Below, piece by piece: positions 53,801 through 63,538 of a stretch of DNA of 64,000 nucleotides (position 1 is its first letter; the number at the start of each line of letters is the position of its first letter). This DNA is from Puffinus mauretanicus (lineage: Eukaryota; Chordata; Aves; Procellariiformes; Procellariidae): NCBI GenBank assembly GCA_023333565.1, contig JAJKFH010000962.1:490661-554660 (forward strand). Direction: 5' to 3'. A program made the position numbers and the translations under genes. The notes under the pieces are model-generated. The model worked only from the letters and a program-made list of their open reading frames with translations. It was not told where the DNA came from and searched no databases.

Positions 53801-56800
53801 CTCTGTTCAAGTTCCAAAGCAAGCTTGAAATATTTTGTAGGTTTAGTTAGTATGTTCCTCCATTCCAGACATATATAAAAGCTGTGACATGGATTTGATT
53901 TACATTTTCACCAGTCTCAGAGCTGTTGCAGAACGATATGGTGGGGTTTTTTCCAGCTGGCTGCTTATGCAAAGATAGAGCCTCGAGAATGTGAAAGGAG
54001 CAGTGGATAATCTGGTGTTGCTTGTAGTACGGATGTGAGAAGTTATTTACTGGTAACTGGGGCACAAACACTGTAATTCGCAAACATTCATGTCCCACCT
54101 TCCATCCCCTTTTCTAATAGGATACCTAGACTTTGGGGGAGAAACTGGTTGTCTGTATATGCTGTGCGTGGATCTTGAGAGGCCTTCTTTGTGAGTTAGG
54201 AGAATTATGCTAAAATGTCTCTGAATCCAAATGTCTGTGACCTGTGCATCTCCACGGTGTGGATCTGCGTATGGGCTCCACTTCTGAAAGAGCTCTGAAG
54301 CCCTGTTCTTCTGATGACAGGAGTAGAATCCTGAATCAGGGTTTTGCCAGTTAAAAAAGCTAAAAGCCTTTTCTAAGCTCATGCTATACGATAAAATGTA
54401 GGTGTTTTAAAAGTAATTAAGATAAGCTCTCCTGCTAATGGCTTCAGAGCTCTTTTCCTTCAAATTGTTTCCGTTCACATCTAAAGATTTCTCTGAAGTG
54501 CTTCTCATTTGTAATGTTTTTTTTTCCCACAGTGGCTGAATATAGAAACTGATTACCAAGTTCATGAATTTTCTGAAGACCAGTGCAGGCAGTGTTAGCA
54601 TCTGCTTCCTGACTGTTATTTATAGGTTCTGATTACTATGTTTCTAGCAGCACCAGTCCCTTCTTTTAATGACACTTCAGGCTTTAAATAGTTCTGCAGC
54701 CCTTTACGAATTCCAGAAAATCATCAAAAATTTTAGCTTCTTGTTCATAGCTTCACTCTAATTGCTTGGTAGTTGACTTAAGTATGGTATTTACTACTAG
54801 TAGTTGTATTTTTTTTCCCTATTTCTCATAGAAATCAAAACCAATAGTTTTTTGAAAATAGAACACAAAAGTTAAAGCCTGTCAAACATAGCTTTTGAGA
54901 ATTTTCAAACACCATAAGCAAAATGTCCTTCTTTCTGCTAATTTTAAAATACCCTGTTCTTTTAAAAATATTTTTGTTTTTCCTCCTCTGTGTGATATTC
55001 TTTACTGAATTGAATGATGAAATATTTTTATGCAATTGTACCCAGAATTTTTTTTGCATTTTTTTGACTTGGGGAGAAAAAACAGTGATTGGATGGTGCC
55101 TTTACTGGGTAGCTTTCAAAAATCATCCCAAACTGCTGTGAAAATGGAGGAGCAAGTGTGGTCTGTAGTACTCTGTCATAGGAAAGTTATCATTATTGGG
55201 AATCAAGACTAGGTGCAGGGAGCTCAAATATCAGAAGGGAACAGAATGGTAAGTATTTAAATTTTGGGTGATGGTGAGAACGAAAAGTTTCTCATTTGAA
55301 AAGTGATTGTAAAATTCCTCAGGCATTAACTATGGATGGTAAGTTTTTGTGAAGAAGAGCTTTACTCTCAACCACACAGAAGCCACATAACTGGAATTGG
55401 ACCCAGAAGATAGACTAGAGGAGGTTTTATTTCCAAGTGAAGAAAATGTAAGTTTCATGGGCAGAGATGCATATATTGCATTGTTTATGTACTGGCACTT
55501 CTGCCAGCTAGCAAGATATGTTCAAGGATAGGGCAAAGAGGTCAGTTTCTGTATTACTCATTACTAATGCTGATACATCCGATGTTAAAGCTACCTTGGC
55601 TTGGCAAATTATAGCTTAAATTGAAAGCCTGGCATTTACAAATTTCTAAACTAAAGATTCTGCATTGGGTTTGTTTGCCAAGATATCAGTGCGAGTCACA
55701 CAAGTCTTTTAGTATCTGGAGTGCCTACTGAGTTCCCGAGAGTTGGAGGTGTTCAGCAGCTAGAAAGACAGAGCTGTGAATATCAGAGTAGGACCTACAT
55801 TTCCGTGCTTGTAAACCAGATCTAAAAACTGAGTACAATCTAAGTAATCTAAGGTCAGGATGTATAAAAAACTGTAATGATGGCATTCCTAATAGGGCAC
55901 AGTTCATATATGAGGAATTACCAGTAAATTTAGAAAAACTTGATGAAGCTATTTTCAGTATTTCTTAGATCATGAAGGCTCGGGAGATTATAATTTGCAG
56001 GATAATTTTTCATTTTGCATAGTGACTAACTCTGGTCTGAAATGTGATGTATCAGTAAAAGCCATTGGACTTTAACACTTCCATGTGAATATAGGAGTAA
56101 ATTTTTTCTCTGGACAACTCTGGAGTTGTGAGAGTCAAACAAGCAGGCAAGAAATATGGATTCTTGACACTGGGACATTTCGCAGTAATGCCATCATTTT
56201 CATGAGGCTTTTGCATGTTCCCCATTGATAACACATCACTTCTTCAGTTCTCGTATCAGTGCTGACAGCAACAGATACAAGAGAGCAATCCTTATATAGA
56301 TTTTATGTTATGTCTTATAAAGAAGACAAATGAATTGTATTGGAGACTGGTTCATTCTCATTTGTTGAGGATCTCAGATTCCTTTGTCTCTGCAAGCAGA
56401 TGGTGCTTACATGCCCACTCATTATTTAGTTAGCCAAGATCTTTAAGGTCAGCATGATGGAATTATTGGCGTTTAAACTTTTTGTAATTTAGTCATGTTC
56501 TTGTCTCAGTTTTGCAAATTTCATGGTCTTGGTCTCTGCACGAACTACATCTCTACCTTGTCCTTCTGTTCCAGAATGTAGCTTATGGTATTTGATTTCC
56601 AGAGTAGAATACTAAACAAAAAGGAGTGGTCTTTAGAACACCAAAGAAATTTCAAATGCTAGTAAATTTAGATTCGGCCTGGGCAGTTTTTCAGATTATG
56701 ACTGTTCTTGTGCTAAATTTTTAGTGGTTTTTTCCCCTGTTATTGTTGTGTGTAACCTCATGGGGATTTTTTGTTGATTTTATTATTGCTTGTGGTTTTT

Positions 56801-59769
56801 TTTAAGCGAAGTGACTTCGGTGTATATTTCTTTAACAACACGAGAAATGGAGGTGATGTGAATAGGTGATAACGTTAACTATCCTCCTGCATTCTTTCCC
56901 ATAAATCTTATAAAATCTTGATTTTGCAGAAGTTTTTGTCAAAGCAAAATTCCAGATAGTGTTAACTAGCTTCTTGCATCAAGTGTGTTTGTTGTCCTTT
57001 CTATGCTACATGGTCCTGCTTATTGAACAAAAATACATATAATGCCATCAGTAAAACTTAAGTGAGACTTGCATCTAAGATGTTCAGGGATATTTGTATT
57101 GTTTACACCCATTTTCTTGTTACCTGCTCTAAGATTAGTGAGTTTCTATATTGTTCTAACAAATGATTTAAACAGTTCAGGAATCATAGTACACTGTGCA
57201 TCTTTGAATGTGAGTACATTCTCTGTGAGATTTATCTGTGTGAATATTCAAGATGATTTTTTAAAGTTTGTTCATAAGGTCAAATGGAGGAGGATGATGT
57301 GGTTGAAGTGTGCAGTTAAAGAAATTAACATGAAAGTAGGTTCAGAGATCTTTGCTCTGAAGTAAAAATGGCATGCAGTAGCTTTGATTTGGCTTTTAAG
57401 TTGTTATCAGGTGTTTAAAATACTGGTTTAAGAGATACTCTTTGATATTCTCTAATAGAGGAAAAGTTAATGAGAAAATAAAATGGTAAAGGATGATTTT
57501 TGACAGTGTCTTTCCCAAAATGCTTCACAAGTATGTAACCCTATTTGTTAAGGTATGTTAGAAAGCCCCTGCTGGCTCTGGTGGCCTCCAAGGCTGGGGC
57601 ATTTGTCCTGCCTTGCTGCTGGAGCCCAGCTGTGCATGCCCAGCCTGGGCTCCTGTCCCCACCTCTGGCTCAGACTTTGAGGAGAAGTTGAATAGAGGTC
57701 CCTCCAGTCAGTGGCCTTGTGACCTCTCACACATAGATGCGCACTCTAGGCCCTCCAGTTTCTGACGCAGACCTACAGGCTTGGTGGTCCATGGTCGCTT
57801 TTCCTGTTGCTGACACTCTGATCTCTCTTGCACTCTGATCCCTCCAGCTGCTGGCACCTCGGGCACCCAGTCCCGATGGCCTGTGCTCCCCACTCCGGTC
57901 TCTGGCACGTGGACGCTCACACGCTGCAGTCACTGGCACTACAGGCGTGTGGGTCCAATGACCCGTATTCCTGCTCGAGTTGCTGGCGTTTGCTTTTACT
58001 TGCTCTGGTCTCAAGTTGCTGGCATGCAGGCTTGTCCCCAGTTACTTGCAGTGAGACCTTACAGCACCCACAGGTGGGAGAGGGAGTAGAGTGGCACAGA
58101 AAGATAGTTAGGAGAGGATTGAATAAGACGGGGTAGACCGCAGTGATCAGTCAGAGGAGTGCACTGACTGGCGCCTGCTTATACGTGACTCTGGCCGCTT
58201 GATCCTTCCTCCTCTCACTTTGCCCCCCACCTCCAGCCTGTTCCTAACCAGCTCCTCTCTCCCACCTTTGACACTTTTCTGAAGCATTGCTTAATGAGCT
58301 TGCATGGAGCCACAGGCGCCCTCGGATATCTGTAACGCTCATGGTCTGTCACTTCTCCCTTTATCTGTTACGAAGTCCAGGCTGATGCTCTTCAGAGCTA
58401 TGCCTGTGGTTTCTTAATGGCTTGTCAATTAATGGTTGAAGAGTTTTGGTCATCTTTATGATCTCCCTTAGTGCTTACTTATCAGGTTTGTGTCTCTGTG
58501 TGGTCTTTTTATGGCTTTCCCTGTTACTTCATATTCCCTGTGAGCTGAAAAGGTCCTTTACCTGATAACGTTAATGAACCAGATGCTCTCACCTTTCGCA
58601 TGCCCTTACACTCTCTTTTTAGCCATATCATCAAGGGCAATGATGATGAGGCAATTCCAAGTAGCTGCTGTGAACAGGAAATGGAACTAATGGAGGCATT
58701 AGACAAAGAATATCATGGTTTTAGATAGGCACAGCATGTGAAGTAAATAATAGATGGGTAAGGTTTAAAGTAGATTTTATGATGAAAGACACATTTCAAG
58801 CTAAGCAAGGTTAAGGGCCACCAGACTGTCTGCAAGTAACTTTTGTTAATTTGAGTAGTGAAGGCTGTCACTGTACTGAGTTGAGGGTAGCACAGATTTA
58901 AACTGTTAGAAAATTACCTATTATCTGTACCTCAAATTTGATTTCTGCAGGATTTCTATTTTTACTTCTACAAATGTGCAATGGGGAGAGAGCTTGTCTC
59001 AAACCTTCTGCCACAGGGTGGTAGTGAATCTTAACCTGTACAGTTGTGATGATTATTCATAGAGAATATGAGAAGTTTTTTCCCTTAAACAGAATGTCAT
59101 TTTGAATAGTATGATTATGTTGCAATGCTAGCTAAATAAGCTACACTAAAATGATTCTTTTATAAATATTTGGGATTTCTCAAGATAGAAATAACTTGTC
59201 TCACTGTTTATTTTGTTTTCTTAGAGGAAATTCCTGTAAGCATATTATGAATGTTTAAACAAGTGAAATTTTTATACACTTTCATCATTGCTATATTTTT
59301 TTTGTTTGCAGTATCCAGTTGTGTCCAATTCTAGCTTGTCAGAAGTAGATGTGCTGATTCTGGCTGGAACAATTGGCCATGTTTTGAGTTTGGGAGCAAG
59401 CAGTTTTATAGAAGAGGAACATCAAACCTGGTATTTTCTTATCAATACACTTTGTCTGGCCTTGTGTCAGGAACTTTGTAGAAATAATTTTCTTCTGAAA
59501 GAATGCGACCCTCAACATAGCACCACTGTGAAACAAAATTTTGATAGTATCGGAGAAGCCTCTGAGTGCAAGAATATAGACATTCCAGCAGCAGGTAATT
59601 CAAAATTGGGCAAGGCCACGTCTTCAGCTGAATTCATAAAAGGATCAGATAAGTGGATAAGCTTAGCAAGTCCATGGATCATCCTTATTTGCTGTCGGCT
59701 GCTTCGATCCTTGAATCAGACGGGTGTCCAGTGGGCTCATCGGCCAGACTTTGGACATTGGTTGACAAG
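26677..59769 (+). CDS. PIGG: PIGG, GPI ethanolamine phosphate transferase 2, 5' part (nine exons, 3' end outside window)
   Basis: PIGG (yeast GPI7/LAS21 counterpart) transfers ethanolamine phosphate to the second mannose of the GPI precursor in the endoplasmic reticulum, working with PIGF. Exons are 26,677-26,836, 30,392-30,597, 31,803-32,012, 33,522-33,710, 35,237-35,375, 37,847-38,059, 46,814-47,031, 49,791-50,072 and 59,312-59,769. All introns are GT-AG and the joins keep one frame for 691 codons plus two bases; human PIGG has about 980 residues, so roughly 30% lies beyond the window. Seen here are an N-terminal signal-anchor (about 7-28), the alkaline-phosphatase-type domain (VLIDALRDD 73-81, PTVTMPR 114-120, LDHIGH 220-225, CGDHG 267-271), and membrane segments from about 430 on. 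EEEHQTWYF (573-581) is a conserved PIGN/PIGO/PIGG motif. Identification as PIGG rather than PIGN or PIGO rests on close resemblance to vertebrate PIGG throughout. No frameshift or missing catalytic residue was seen. Confidence 0.97.
26865..26968. promoter_or_regulatory. Cluster of three RFX X-box-like palindromes
   Basis: gtcgccgaggcaac (26,865-26,878), gtcaccagggcaac (26,906-26,919) and the perfect palindrome gttgccgcggcaac (26,955-26,968) all fit the X-box pattern GTNRCC-N-RGYAAC or differ at one position. A further half-site, gggcaac, is at 26,947-26,953. RFX family proteins bind such sites. Three within 104 bases beside a transcription start suggests a real regulatory element; binding is inferred. 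Confidence 0.6.
26972..27006. repeat. (CGGCC)n pentanucleotide microsatellite
   Basis: About six or seven uninterrupted 5-bp units. The minus strand reads as repeated GGGCC, with enough GGG runs to fold into a G-quadruplex in principle. Confidence 0.92.
30392..30597 (+). CDS. PIGG: PIGG coding exon 2
   Basis: Encodes residues 54 (split Gly) to 122. It contains the potential N-glycosylation site NWT (58-60) and the metal-site strand VLIDALRDD, whose Asp76 is the expected metal ligand. PTVTMPR (114-120) holds the threonine that serves as nucleophile in this superfamily. Donor aattaag|gtaagt, phase 0. The reading frame runs on into the intron without an immediate stop, so a retained-intron product would add unrelated residues. 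Confidence 0.97.
30598..31802 (+). other. PIGG intron 2
   Basis: AT-rich. A short palindromic cluster of TTAATTA-type repeats (about 31,374-31,410) is the only notable structure. Confidence 0.8.
31803..32012 (+). CDS. PIGG: PIGG coding exon 3
   Basis: Exactly 70 codons, residues 123-192, phase 0 at both ends. It encodes a conserved part of the catalytic domain with [18 protein letters not shown] and the [18 protein letters not shown] stretch. Acceptor tttatgtag, donor cagag|gtgaga. Confidence 0.97.
32013..33521 (+). other. PIGG intron 3
   Basis: AT-rich; no recognised gene or repeat. Confidence 0.75.
33522..33710 (+). CDS. PIGG: PIGG coding exon 4
   Basis: Exactly 63 codons, residues 193-255. 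It contains the potential glycosylation site NVT (196-198) and the metal-binding LDHIGH motif (220-225; Asp221 and His225 the expected ligands). Acceptor tttctgag, donor caaag|gtaata, phase 0. Confidence 0.97.
33711..35236 (+). other. PIGG intron 4
   Basis: AT-rich, with a TATATTAATATT-type low-complexity stretch (about 34,770-34,828) and a G run near 34,854. Nothing else recognised. Confidence 0.78.
35237..35375 (+). CDS. PIGG: PIGG coding exon 5
   Basis: Residues 256-301 plus the first base of codon 302. It holds [14 protein letters not shown] (267-280), the second metal-binding motif with Asp269 and His270. Acceptor gacttgcag, donor agaagtg|gtaagg, phase 1. Confidence 0.97.
35376..37846 (+). 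other. PIGG intron 5
   Basis: No gene or mobile element recognised. The acceptor is preceded by an unusually long pyrimidine tract (about 37,793-37,846), almost all T and C. Confidence 0.8.
37847..38059 (+). CDS. PIGG: PIGG coding exon 6
   Basis: Completes codon 302 and encodes residues 303-372 plus one base of codon 373. It contains [24 protein letters not shown] in short conserved blocks and [12 protein letters not shown]. Acceptor gattctag, donor gaaaaag|gtaaat, phase 1. An A run just after the donor is a tract prone to length change. Confidence 0.96.
38606..38635. repeat. Mixed TG/TA microsatellite
   Basis: gtgtgcatatatatatgtgt followed by more TG units: an alternating purine-pyrimidine tract. 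Confidence 0.9.
39585..40100 (+). mobile_element. CR1 LINE, degraded, internally deleted (intron 6, copy A)
   Basis: Reverse transcriptase region recognisable from phrases such as 'cccagtaagatcatggagca' and the block equivalent to AFDxxxRDFxKAF (about 39,817-39,860). The frame is broken by stops. At about 40,010 it jumps to the CR1 3' UTR, ending in attctgtcattctatgat at about 40,080-40,098. It is more diverged than copies 1-3, so an older insertion. Confidence 0.88.
40101..41085 (+). mobile_element. CR1 LINE, degraded, part before the LTR insertion (copy B)
   Basis: Starts in the endonuclease-domain region (ggagagttgccccttatgtg, then gtctgctacagacagtctga). It skips near 40,330-40,370 to the reverse transcriptase end and continues through the LHLGRNN and [13 protein letters not shown] region to about 41,085. 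The same element resumes at 41,582 after a solo LTR. Frameshifts and stops throughout. Confidence 0.88.
41081..41586 (-). mobile_element. Solo LTR with 5-bp target-site duplication, nested in CR1
   Basis: The LTR itself is 41,086-41,581 (496 bp), starting tgtcatggtttaaccccagc and ending ccggaaccaggaca on the plus strand. Transcription sense is minus: the minus strand has a TATA box (gtataaaaacc, about 41,349-41,359) followed by an ATTAAA signal (plus tttaat, about 41,207). The 5-bp direct repeat tacgt flanks it at 41,081-41,085 and 41,582-41,586. It belongs to the same broad family as the LTRs at 61,384 and 63,548. With no internal sequence, it arose by LTR-LTR recombination of a provirus. 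Confidence 0.92.
41587..41830 (+). mobile_element. CR1 LINE, continuation after the LTR (copy B)
   Basis: Resumes the CR1 ORF2 end: gtcaaacactgcagagagtt, then gttgcccggagaggttgtgg and gacattcaagacctgactgg. It ends near the ctagctcaccctgctctgag segment at about 41,815-41,835. It has no intact ATTCTATG tail. Confidence 0.8.
44194..44203. promoter_or_regulatory. TCTCGCGAGA palindrome (BANP/ZBTB33-type motif)
   Basis: A perfect 10-bp palindrome with two CpGs in an AT-rich intron. The motif is a known strong binding site for BANP and is linked to ZBTB33 at CpG-island promoters. No CpG island or exon is visible around it here. Confidence 0.5.
46814..47031 (+). CDS. PIGG: PIGG coding exon 7
   Basis: Completes codon 373 (Asp) and encodes residues 374-445: the end of the lumenal domain, including [10 protein letters not shown] and LSKQVAQYD, and the start of the first polytopic membrane segment ([12 protein letters not shown]). 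Acceptor cctccttag, donor atggag|gtaaaa, phase 0. Confidence 0.97.
47032..49790 (+). other. PIGG intron 7
   Basis: AT-rich, with a short ERV LTR-like fragment near 49,013. No other recognised feature; a 123-codon frame at 47,950-48,321 has no recognisable domain. Confidence 0.75.
49013..49050 (+). mobile_element. Possible LTR end fragment
   Basis: tgtcctggtttcggctggga and the following tagggttaaattt match the plus-sense start of the LTR family seen at 41,086, 61,384 and 63,548 (whose minus-strand start is tgtcctggttttggctggga). Similarity is lost within about 40 bases, so it is a fragment or a diverged relative. Confidence 0.55.
49791..50072 (+). CDS. PIGG: PIGG coding exon 8
   Basis: Exactly 94 codons, residues 446-539, phase 0 at both ends. 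It completes one membrane segment (VLLLLLLSV) and adds two more, about 472-495 ([20 protein letters not shown]) and 507-528 ([20 protein letters not shown]). The [12 protein letters not shown] block is conserved in vertebrate PIGG. Acceptor tttttccag, donor ctgaag|gtgaga. Confidence 0.97.
52812..53413 (+). mobile_element. CR1 LINE, 5'-truncated 3' end (copy 3)
   Basis: Same subfamily and orientation as copies 1 and 2. The ORF2 C-terminal part is open from about 52,828 to a stop at 53,317-53,319 (163 codons), containing [20 protein letters not shown] and [14 protein letters not shown]. The 3' UTR ends gattctgtgcttctgtgatt plus ctatgat. It starts abruptly inside ORF2. It lies in the same direction as the host gene. 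Confidence 0.96.
57560..58380 (-). mobile_element. Probable LTR/ERV-derived block, minus strand
   Basis: A sharp GC-rich island of about 800 bases inside AT-rich intron. Read on the minus strand it has a TATA-like tataag (plus 58,178-58,183), then a transcribed-looking stretch leading into degenerate repeats built around GCCAGCAACTGGAG. This organisation resembles avian ERV LTR-plus-leader sequence. No primer binding site or clear LTR ends were found. Open frames here are chance products. The family is not identified. Confidence 0.45.
57745..58025 (-). repeat. Degenerate tandem repeat, units about 30-50 bp
   Basis: Minus-strand units start GCCAGCAACT(T/C)GAG, GCCAGTGACTGCAG, GCCAGAGACCGGAG, GCCAGCAGCTGGAG and similar, spaced irregularly. 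The repetition lies within the LTR-like block. Confidence 0.65.
59312..59769 (+). CDS. PIGG: PIGG coding exon 9 (last exon in the window)
   Basis: Residues 540-691 plus two bases of codon 692. It has a membrane segment at about 551-571, the conserved EEEHQTWYF (573-581) leading into another hydrophobic stretch, and a divergent hydrophilic loop (about 600-650). A further segment ([13 protein letters not shown], about 659-671) precedes the conserved [18 protein letters not shown] end. Acceptor tttgcag, donor acaag|gtgagt, phase 2. The phase-2 end shows that at least one further exon follows, outside this window. Confidence 0.96.
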
Positions 59770-61383
59770 GTGAGTATCTGATTTATTGTCATACTTTCTG
59801 TATTATTTAAAAATTAATGTATGTTTTGTTTGGTGAAATATGTATACATTTCTATACAGTCGCTGTTTAGAAAGTGCTGTAAACATGCAAAGCGGGTAAA
59901 CAGTGAAGCAATGTAAGGAATTTTTTGCTGCTATATCATGCAGGAGTAATTCCTTGTGTACTATCAATAGTTTATAATATTTGCCCTGCACCATGACTTA
60001 TCTAATTAATGCCAATTATACATGATAGTTTTATCAGAGGCAAAAAGTAAATATTTTCCATGTGAAAGTCAACATTGTCTGATTTGGGAAATTAAAAATC
60101 GCTTAATAGAATTAAACCCTTGAAATTAAGGCAGAAGGTTCTGCTCAATTCCAAACTTTATGAAGTTGCAGGAGAAGATGGTGCATATAGAATTCTTCCC
60201 GGTCTATCATAGACATTTAGCGTGTGGGTAGAAAACTGAAGGAATTTTTCAAGTGTAGTATGATAAATAAGAAAGGGAATTTTTTTACAGGTTGAAGTAT
60301 ACTGGAGAAGGGCTTCTACTTTTTCTACTACCTTTTAGTATTGTGAAGAACTACAGCCATTATTCAGTGCTAAAAAGTACTTGATATTTGAACTGTTTTC
60401 TGTACTTCAGCTGGTGGACGGAGAAGCAATACCTTGTGACTGACTAGTCAAGGTTTTGCAGACAGCAGATGGAGAGGCTGTGCTGTGTGAGATAAAGAGA
60501 TTTCTTGCCAATGTCTTACAACACGTGGATGAAATGTCATTCATCATTCGTTAATAGGGACATGAGCAAATGAACTAATATGAGACTTGTTACTTATTGG
60601 CAACCTCACAGATAAAATGCTAATTGCTGTGACAGGCATGAGTGCTGAAAGACATGCGTTATGAGGGAATTTATCGCATTATAACAGTTGTTCTATACCA
60701 AACCTTTCGCCATGCATTCCTCCTCTTGAGACGAGGTGAGGGATTGAGGAAGGAATGTCATATTCCCAACATGATAGTCCACATGATAGAGAACTCCTTT
60801 ATTATGAGCTAAGCCAGTGTGTGAGCAGAATTAGGTGTGATTTGGTGCGACTGGGAGGATTTTTATAATTAATGCTGAGCATTTTCCAGATTTCTATTTA
60901 CCCAATAACTTCCTGAGCCAGATGTCTTCTTCAGATTGTCAGCCCTTTTCTTTGGAGCGTACTAGTACCATGATGCCATGAAACAAGGACTTGATATTCT
61001 TGCAGCTGAAAAATTGCGTTTGTTTCAGACACGTGCTTTTGCTCATATTGTTCCCTAGGAATGTTTACTGACACTTGGAAATGTTACCAGCCTTCTAGAA
61101 ATTGTGTGTGCATGCCTGGACTTAACTTCCAAAGATCCTGTCTTGGTTAAGCGTGCTCCCACCTCTGATTTCCTGGTGCTAGGTATGCCTATAGAGCGTC
61201 AAAGCCTGTTACAACCTTGGGCTGCGGGGACTTGGAGACAGTACAGGTACAACGTAGTCTGCAGCTAGAGCAGGTGCTTCTAGGGCTTCCTGATTTATAA
61301 CAAAAGCTGGGAAATCCTGTATGCCCAGCTCTAACACGATTGTCTGTCAGGAGCTTCCAAGCAACCCACTCAGGTAAACCAAG
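59770..61383 (+). other. PIGG intron 9, part before the ERV
   Basis: AT-rich, no recognised gene or repeat. The intron continues past the window's right edge. Confidence 0.75.
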
Positions 61384-61959
61384 TGTCGTGGTTTAATCCC
61401 AGCCGGCAGCTAAGCACCACACAGCTGCTTGCTCACTCCTCCCCCGTGGGATGGGACAGAGAATCGGAAGAGTAAAAGTGAGAAAACTCGTGGGTTGAGA
61501 TAAAGACAGTTTAATAGGGAAAGCAAAAGCTGCGCACGCAAGCAAAGCAAAACAAGGAATTCACTCACTACTTCCCATCAGCAGGCAGGTGTTCAGCTAT
61601 CTCCAGGAAAGCAGGGCCCCATCACGCGTAAAGGTTACTTGGGAAGACAAATGCTATCACTCTGAATGTCCCCCCCTTCCATCTTCTTCCCTCAGCTTTA
61701 TATGCTGGGCATGACATCATATGGTATGGAATACCCCATTGGCCAGTTGGGTTAGCTGTCCTGGCTATGCTCCCTCCCAGCTTCTTGTGCGCTTGGCAGA
61801 GCATGGGAAGCTGAAAAGTCTTTGACTAGTGTGAACACTACTTAGCAACAACTAAAACATCAGTGTGTTACCAACATTATTCTCACACTAAATCCAAAAC
61901 ACAGCACTATACCAACTACTGGGAAGAAAATTAACTCTATCCCAGCCAAAACCAGGACA
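61384..61959 (-). repeat. ERV 3' LTR (576 bp)
   Basis: Plus-strand ends are tgtcgtggtttaatcccagc and ccagccaaaaccaggaca, giving TG...CA ends on either strand. On the minus strand a TATA box (plus tttata, 61,697-61,702) precedes an ATTAAA signal (plus tttaat, 61,510-61,515). The order defines the minus-strand sense. Confidence 0.92.
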
Positions 61960-62310
61960 GTATCCATCCCTTATTCCATACCATTTATATTGTGCTCACG
62001 TCCTACACTATCCAATACGTTCTCATTACCCATCCCTCCCCTCCCCATCCTTTGATATAATACACAGATATCATTCCCTTAGTCTATGGACCACCCATGT
62101 GAAGTATCTGTAAAATGTCCACAAATGTCCACAAAATGTCCATTGAGTTCATTTAGTCCATGACTTTGGGCTCCATTTCTTACGGTGGTCGCTCAGGACA
62201 GAAGAGGTGCTGTGTTGCATGGAGTTACTGGGCACCAAAGCCAGCTCAGGTCAGGTCACTGCTGCACTTGCACTGCTTCTTGTAAGGCTTGTCATCCATT
62301 GATTCAGGTG

Positions 62311-62632
62311 GTTCCTGCTATAGTAATACCTTAACATGCAACTCAAATCATGGATTACAACAACTTAAAAGTATTTCCATTACAATCTCCACTCCTGGTC
62401 CCTTTGGGCCAGGTTATAGGGTTTAACATTGGAATGAACTCTTCCCCTTGCTCCTAGCCTGGCTAGCAACAAGGGGTTCCTGCTATAGTAATTCCCATAA
62501 AATGCAAATCACGTCCTGGGTTACAACAATTTAAAGGTATTTCCATTATAATCTCCACTCCTGGCCCCTTTGGACCAGACCATAGGGTTTAGCTTTGCAA
62601 TGAACTCCTTCTCTTGCCCTTGCTCCGCCTTG
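62311..62632. repeat. 165-bp tandem duplication inside the ERV
   Basis: Copy 1 starts gttcctgctatagtaat at 62,311 and copy 2 starts with the same bases at 62,476. Both run through tttccatta-aatctccactcctgg and end near a cttgctcc. They differ at scattered positions. Confidence 0.88.
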
Positions 62633-62635
62633 GAC

Positions 62636-63190
62636 TTATCCACAGACTGCTGTCCCTTAGGGGTGTGTACCTGCTCCAGCTGGAGCCTTACCTAGGAGAC
62701 ACAGTCTCTCCAGGGGTATACCTGCTGCGGCATAGACTTATCCACAGCCACAGTCACTCTGAGGTGCACCTGCTCCAGCGTGGCCTTACCCACAGCCACA
62801 GTCCCTTCAGAGGTAAACCTGCTCCCACATGGCCTTACCCATGGCTGCAATCCCTCCGATGGTATACCTCCCCTGTCATGGGCTTATCCGTGGCCACACG
62901 CTTTGAGGTGCTCCCGCATGACCTCATGCACAGCCATTGATGCTTCAAGGTGTACCTGCTGCAGCATGGACTTATCCACAGCCACAGGTGCTTTGAGGTG
63001 TACCTTCTCCAGTGTGGACTTATTCTTGGGCCACAATCCCTTCAGAGGTATATCTGCTGCGGCACAGATATAACCACCGCCACAGACGCTTCAAGATGTA
63101 CCTGCTTTGGCAGGGCTTATCCATGGCCACAGACACTTTGGGGTGTCCTGCTCCCGCATGGACTCATCCACAGGTCACAGTCCCTTCGAC
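62636..63190. repeat. 48-bp minisatellite in the ERV internal region, about 12 units
   Basis: Units follow the pattern gacttatccacagccacag - tccctttgaggtgtacctgc - tccagcatg. Most are 47-50 bp and one is about 40 bp; they differ from each other at many positions. Because 48 is a multiple of three, open frames run across several units by chance. Confidence 0.9.
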
Positions 63191-63520
63191 TAGAGTTCAC
63201 ATTGGAGTTCCAGCCTGTCCAGTGAGCAGCAGAGAAACAGCAGCGATGCCCTGGCCATCTGCCAGCCCAGGCACATCCCCATTGCTGTTATCGAAATGTT
63301 CCCAGGCACAGCAGAGTGAGATGATAAGCAGAACAGCAATATAGCAAGCAGCAAAAGCAAAAAGCAGCCACTAACGAGCACTAGACTTTAATACACAGTA
63401 AAGCAAGCAAGCCCCATGGCAAGTGCAGAAGCCTGACAATTAATAGCTAAACAGCAATAACAGCTATAAATTCAATCTAGCACATTCCAGTCAAACCTGT
63501 TGTTATCTCGAACCTTTCGA

Positions 63521-63538
63521 GCCCTACGTTGGGCGCCA
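63521..63538 (-). other. ERV primer binding site, tRNA-Lys type
   Basis: The minus strand reads TGGCGCCCAACGTAGGGC, one mismatch from the PBS complementary to tRNA-Lys1,2. It lies nine bases from the LTR end rather than the usual zero to three. Confidence 0.85.

Larger units (their letters stand above)
50073..59311 (+). other. PIGG intron 8 (9.2 kb)
   Basis: Contains TTTTTAAGT-type low-complexity repeats (50,601-50,640), a C12 run (51,391-51,402), CR1 copy 3 (52,812-53,413) and a GC-rich LTR-like block (57,560-58,380). The rest is AT-rich without recognisable features. Confidence 0.85.

Noticed and set aside
57548..58136. Short open frames on both strands in the GC-rich intron block
   Set aside because: Repetitive, in several frames at once, and without recognisable domains.
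62614..63344. Overlapping open frames of about 90-110 codons
   Set aside because: They follow the 48-bp minisatellite, whose length is a multiple of three, so openness carries over from unit to unit. They also lie on the strand opposite to the element's sense.
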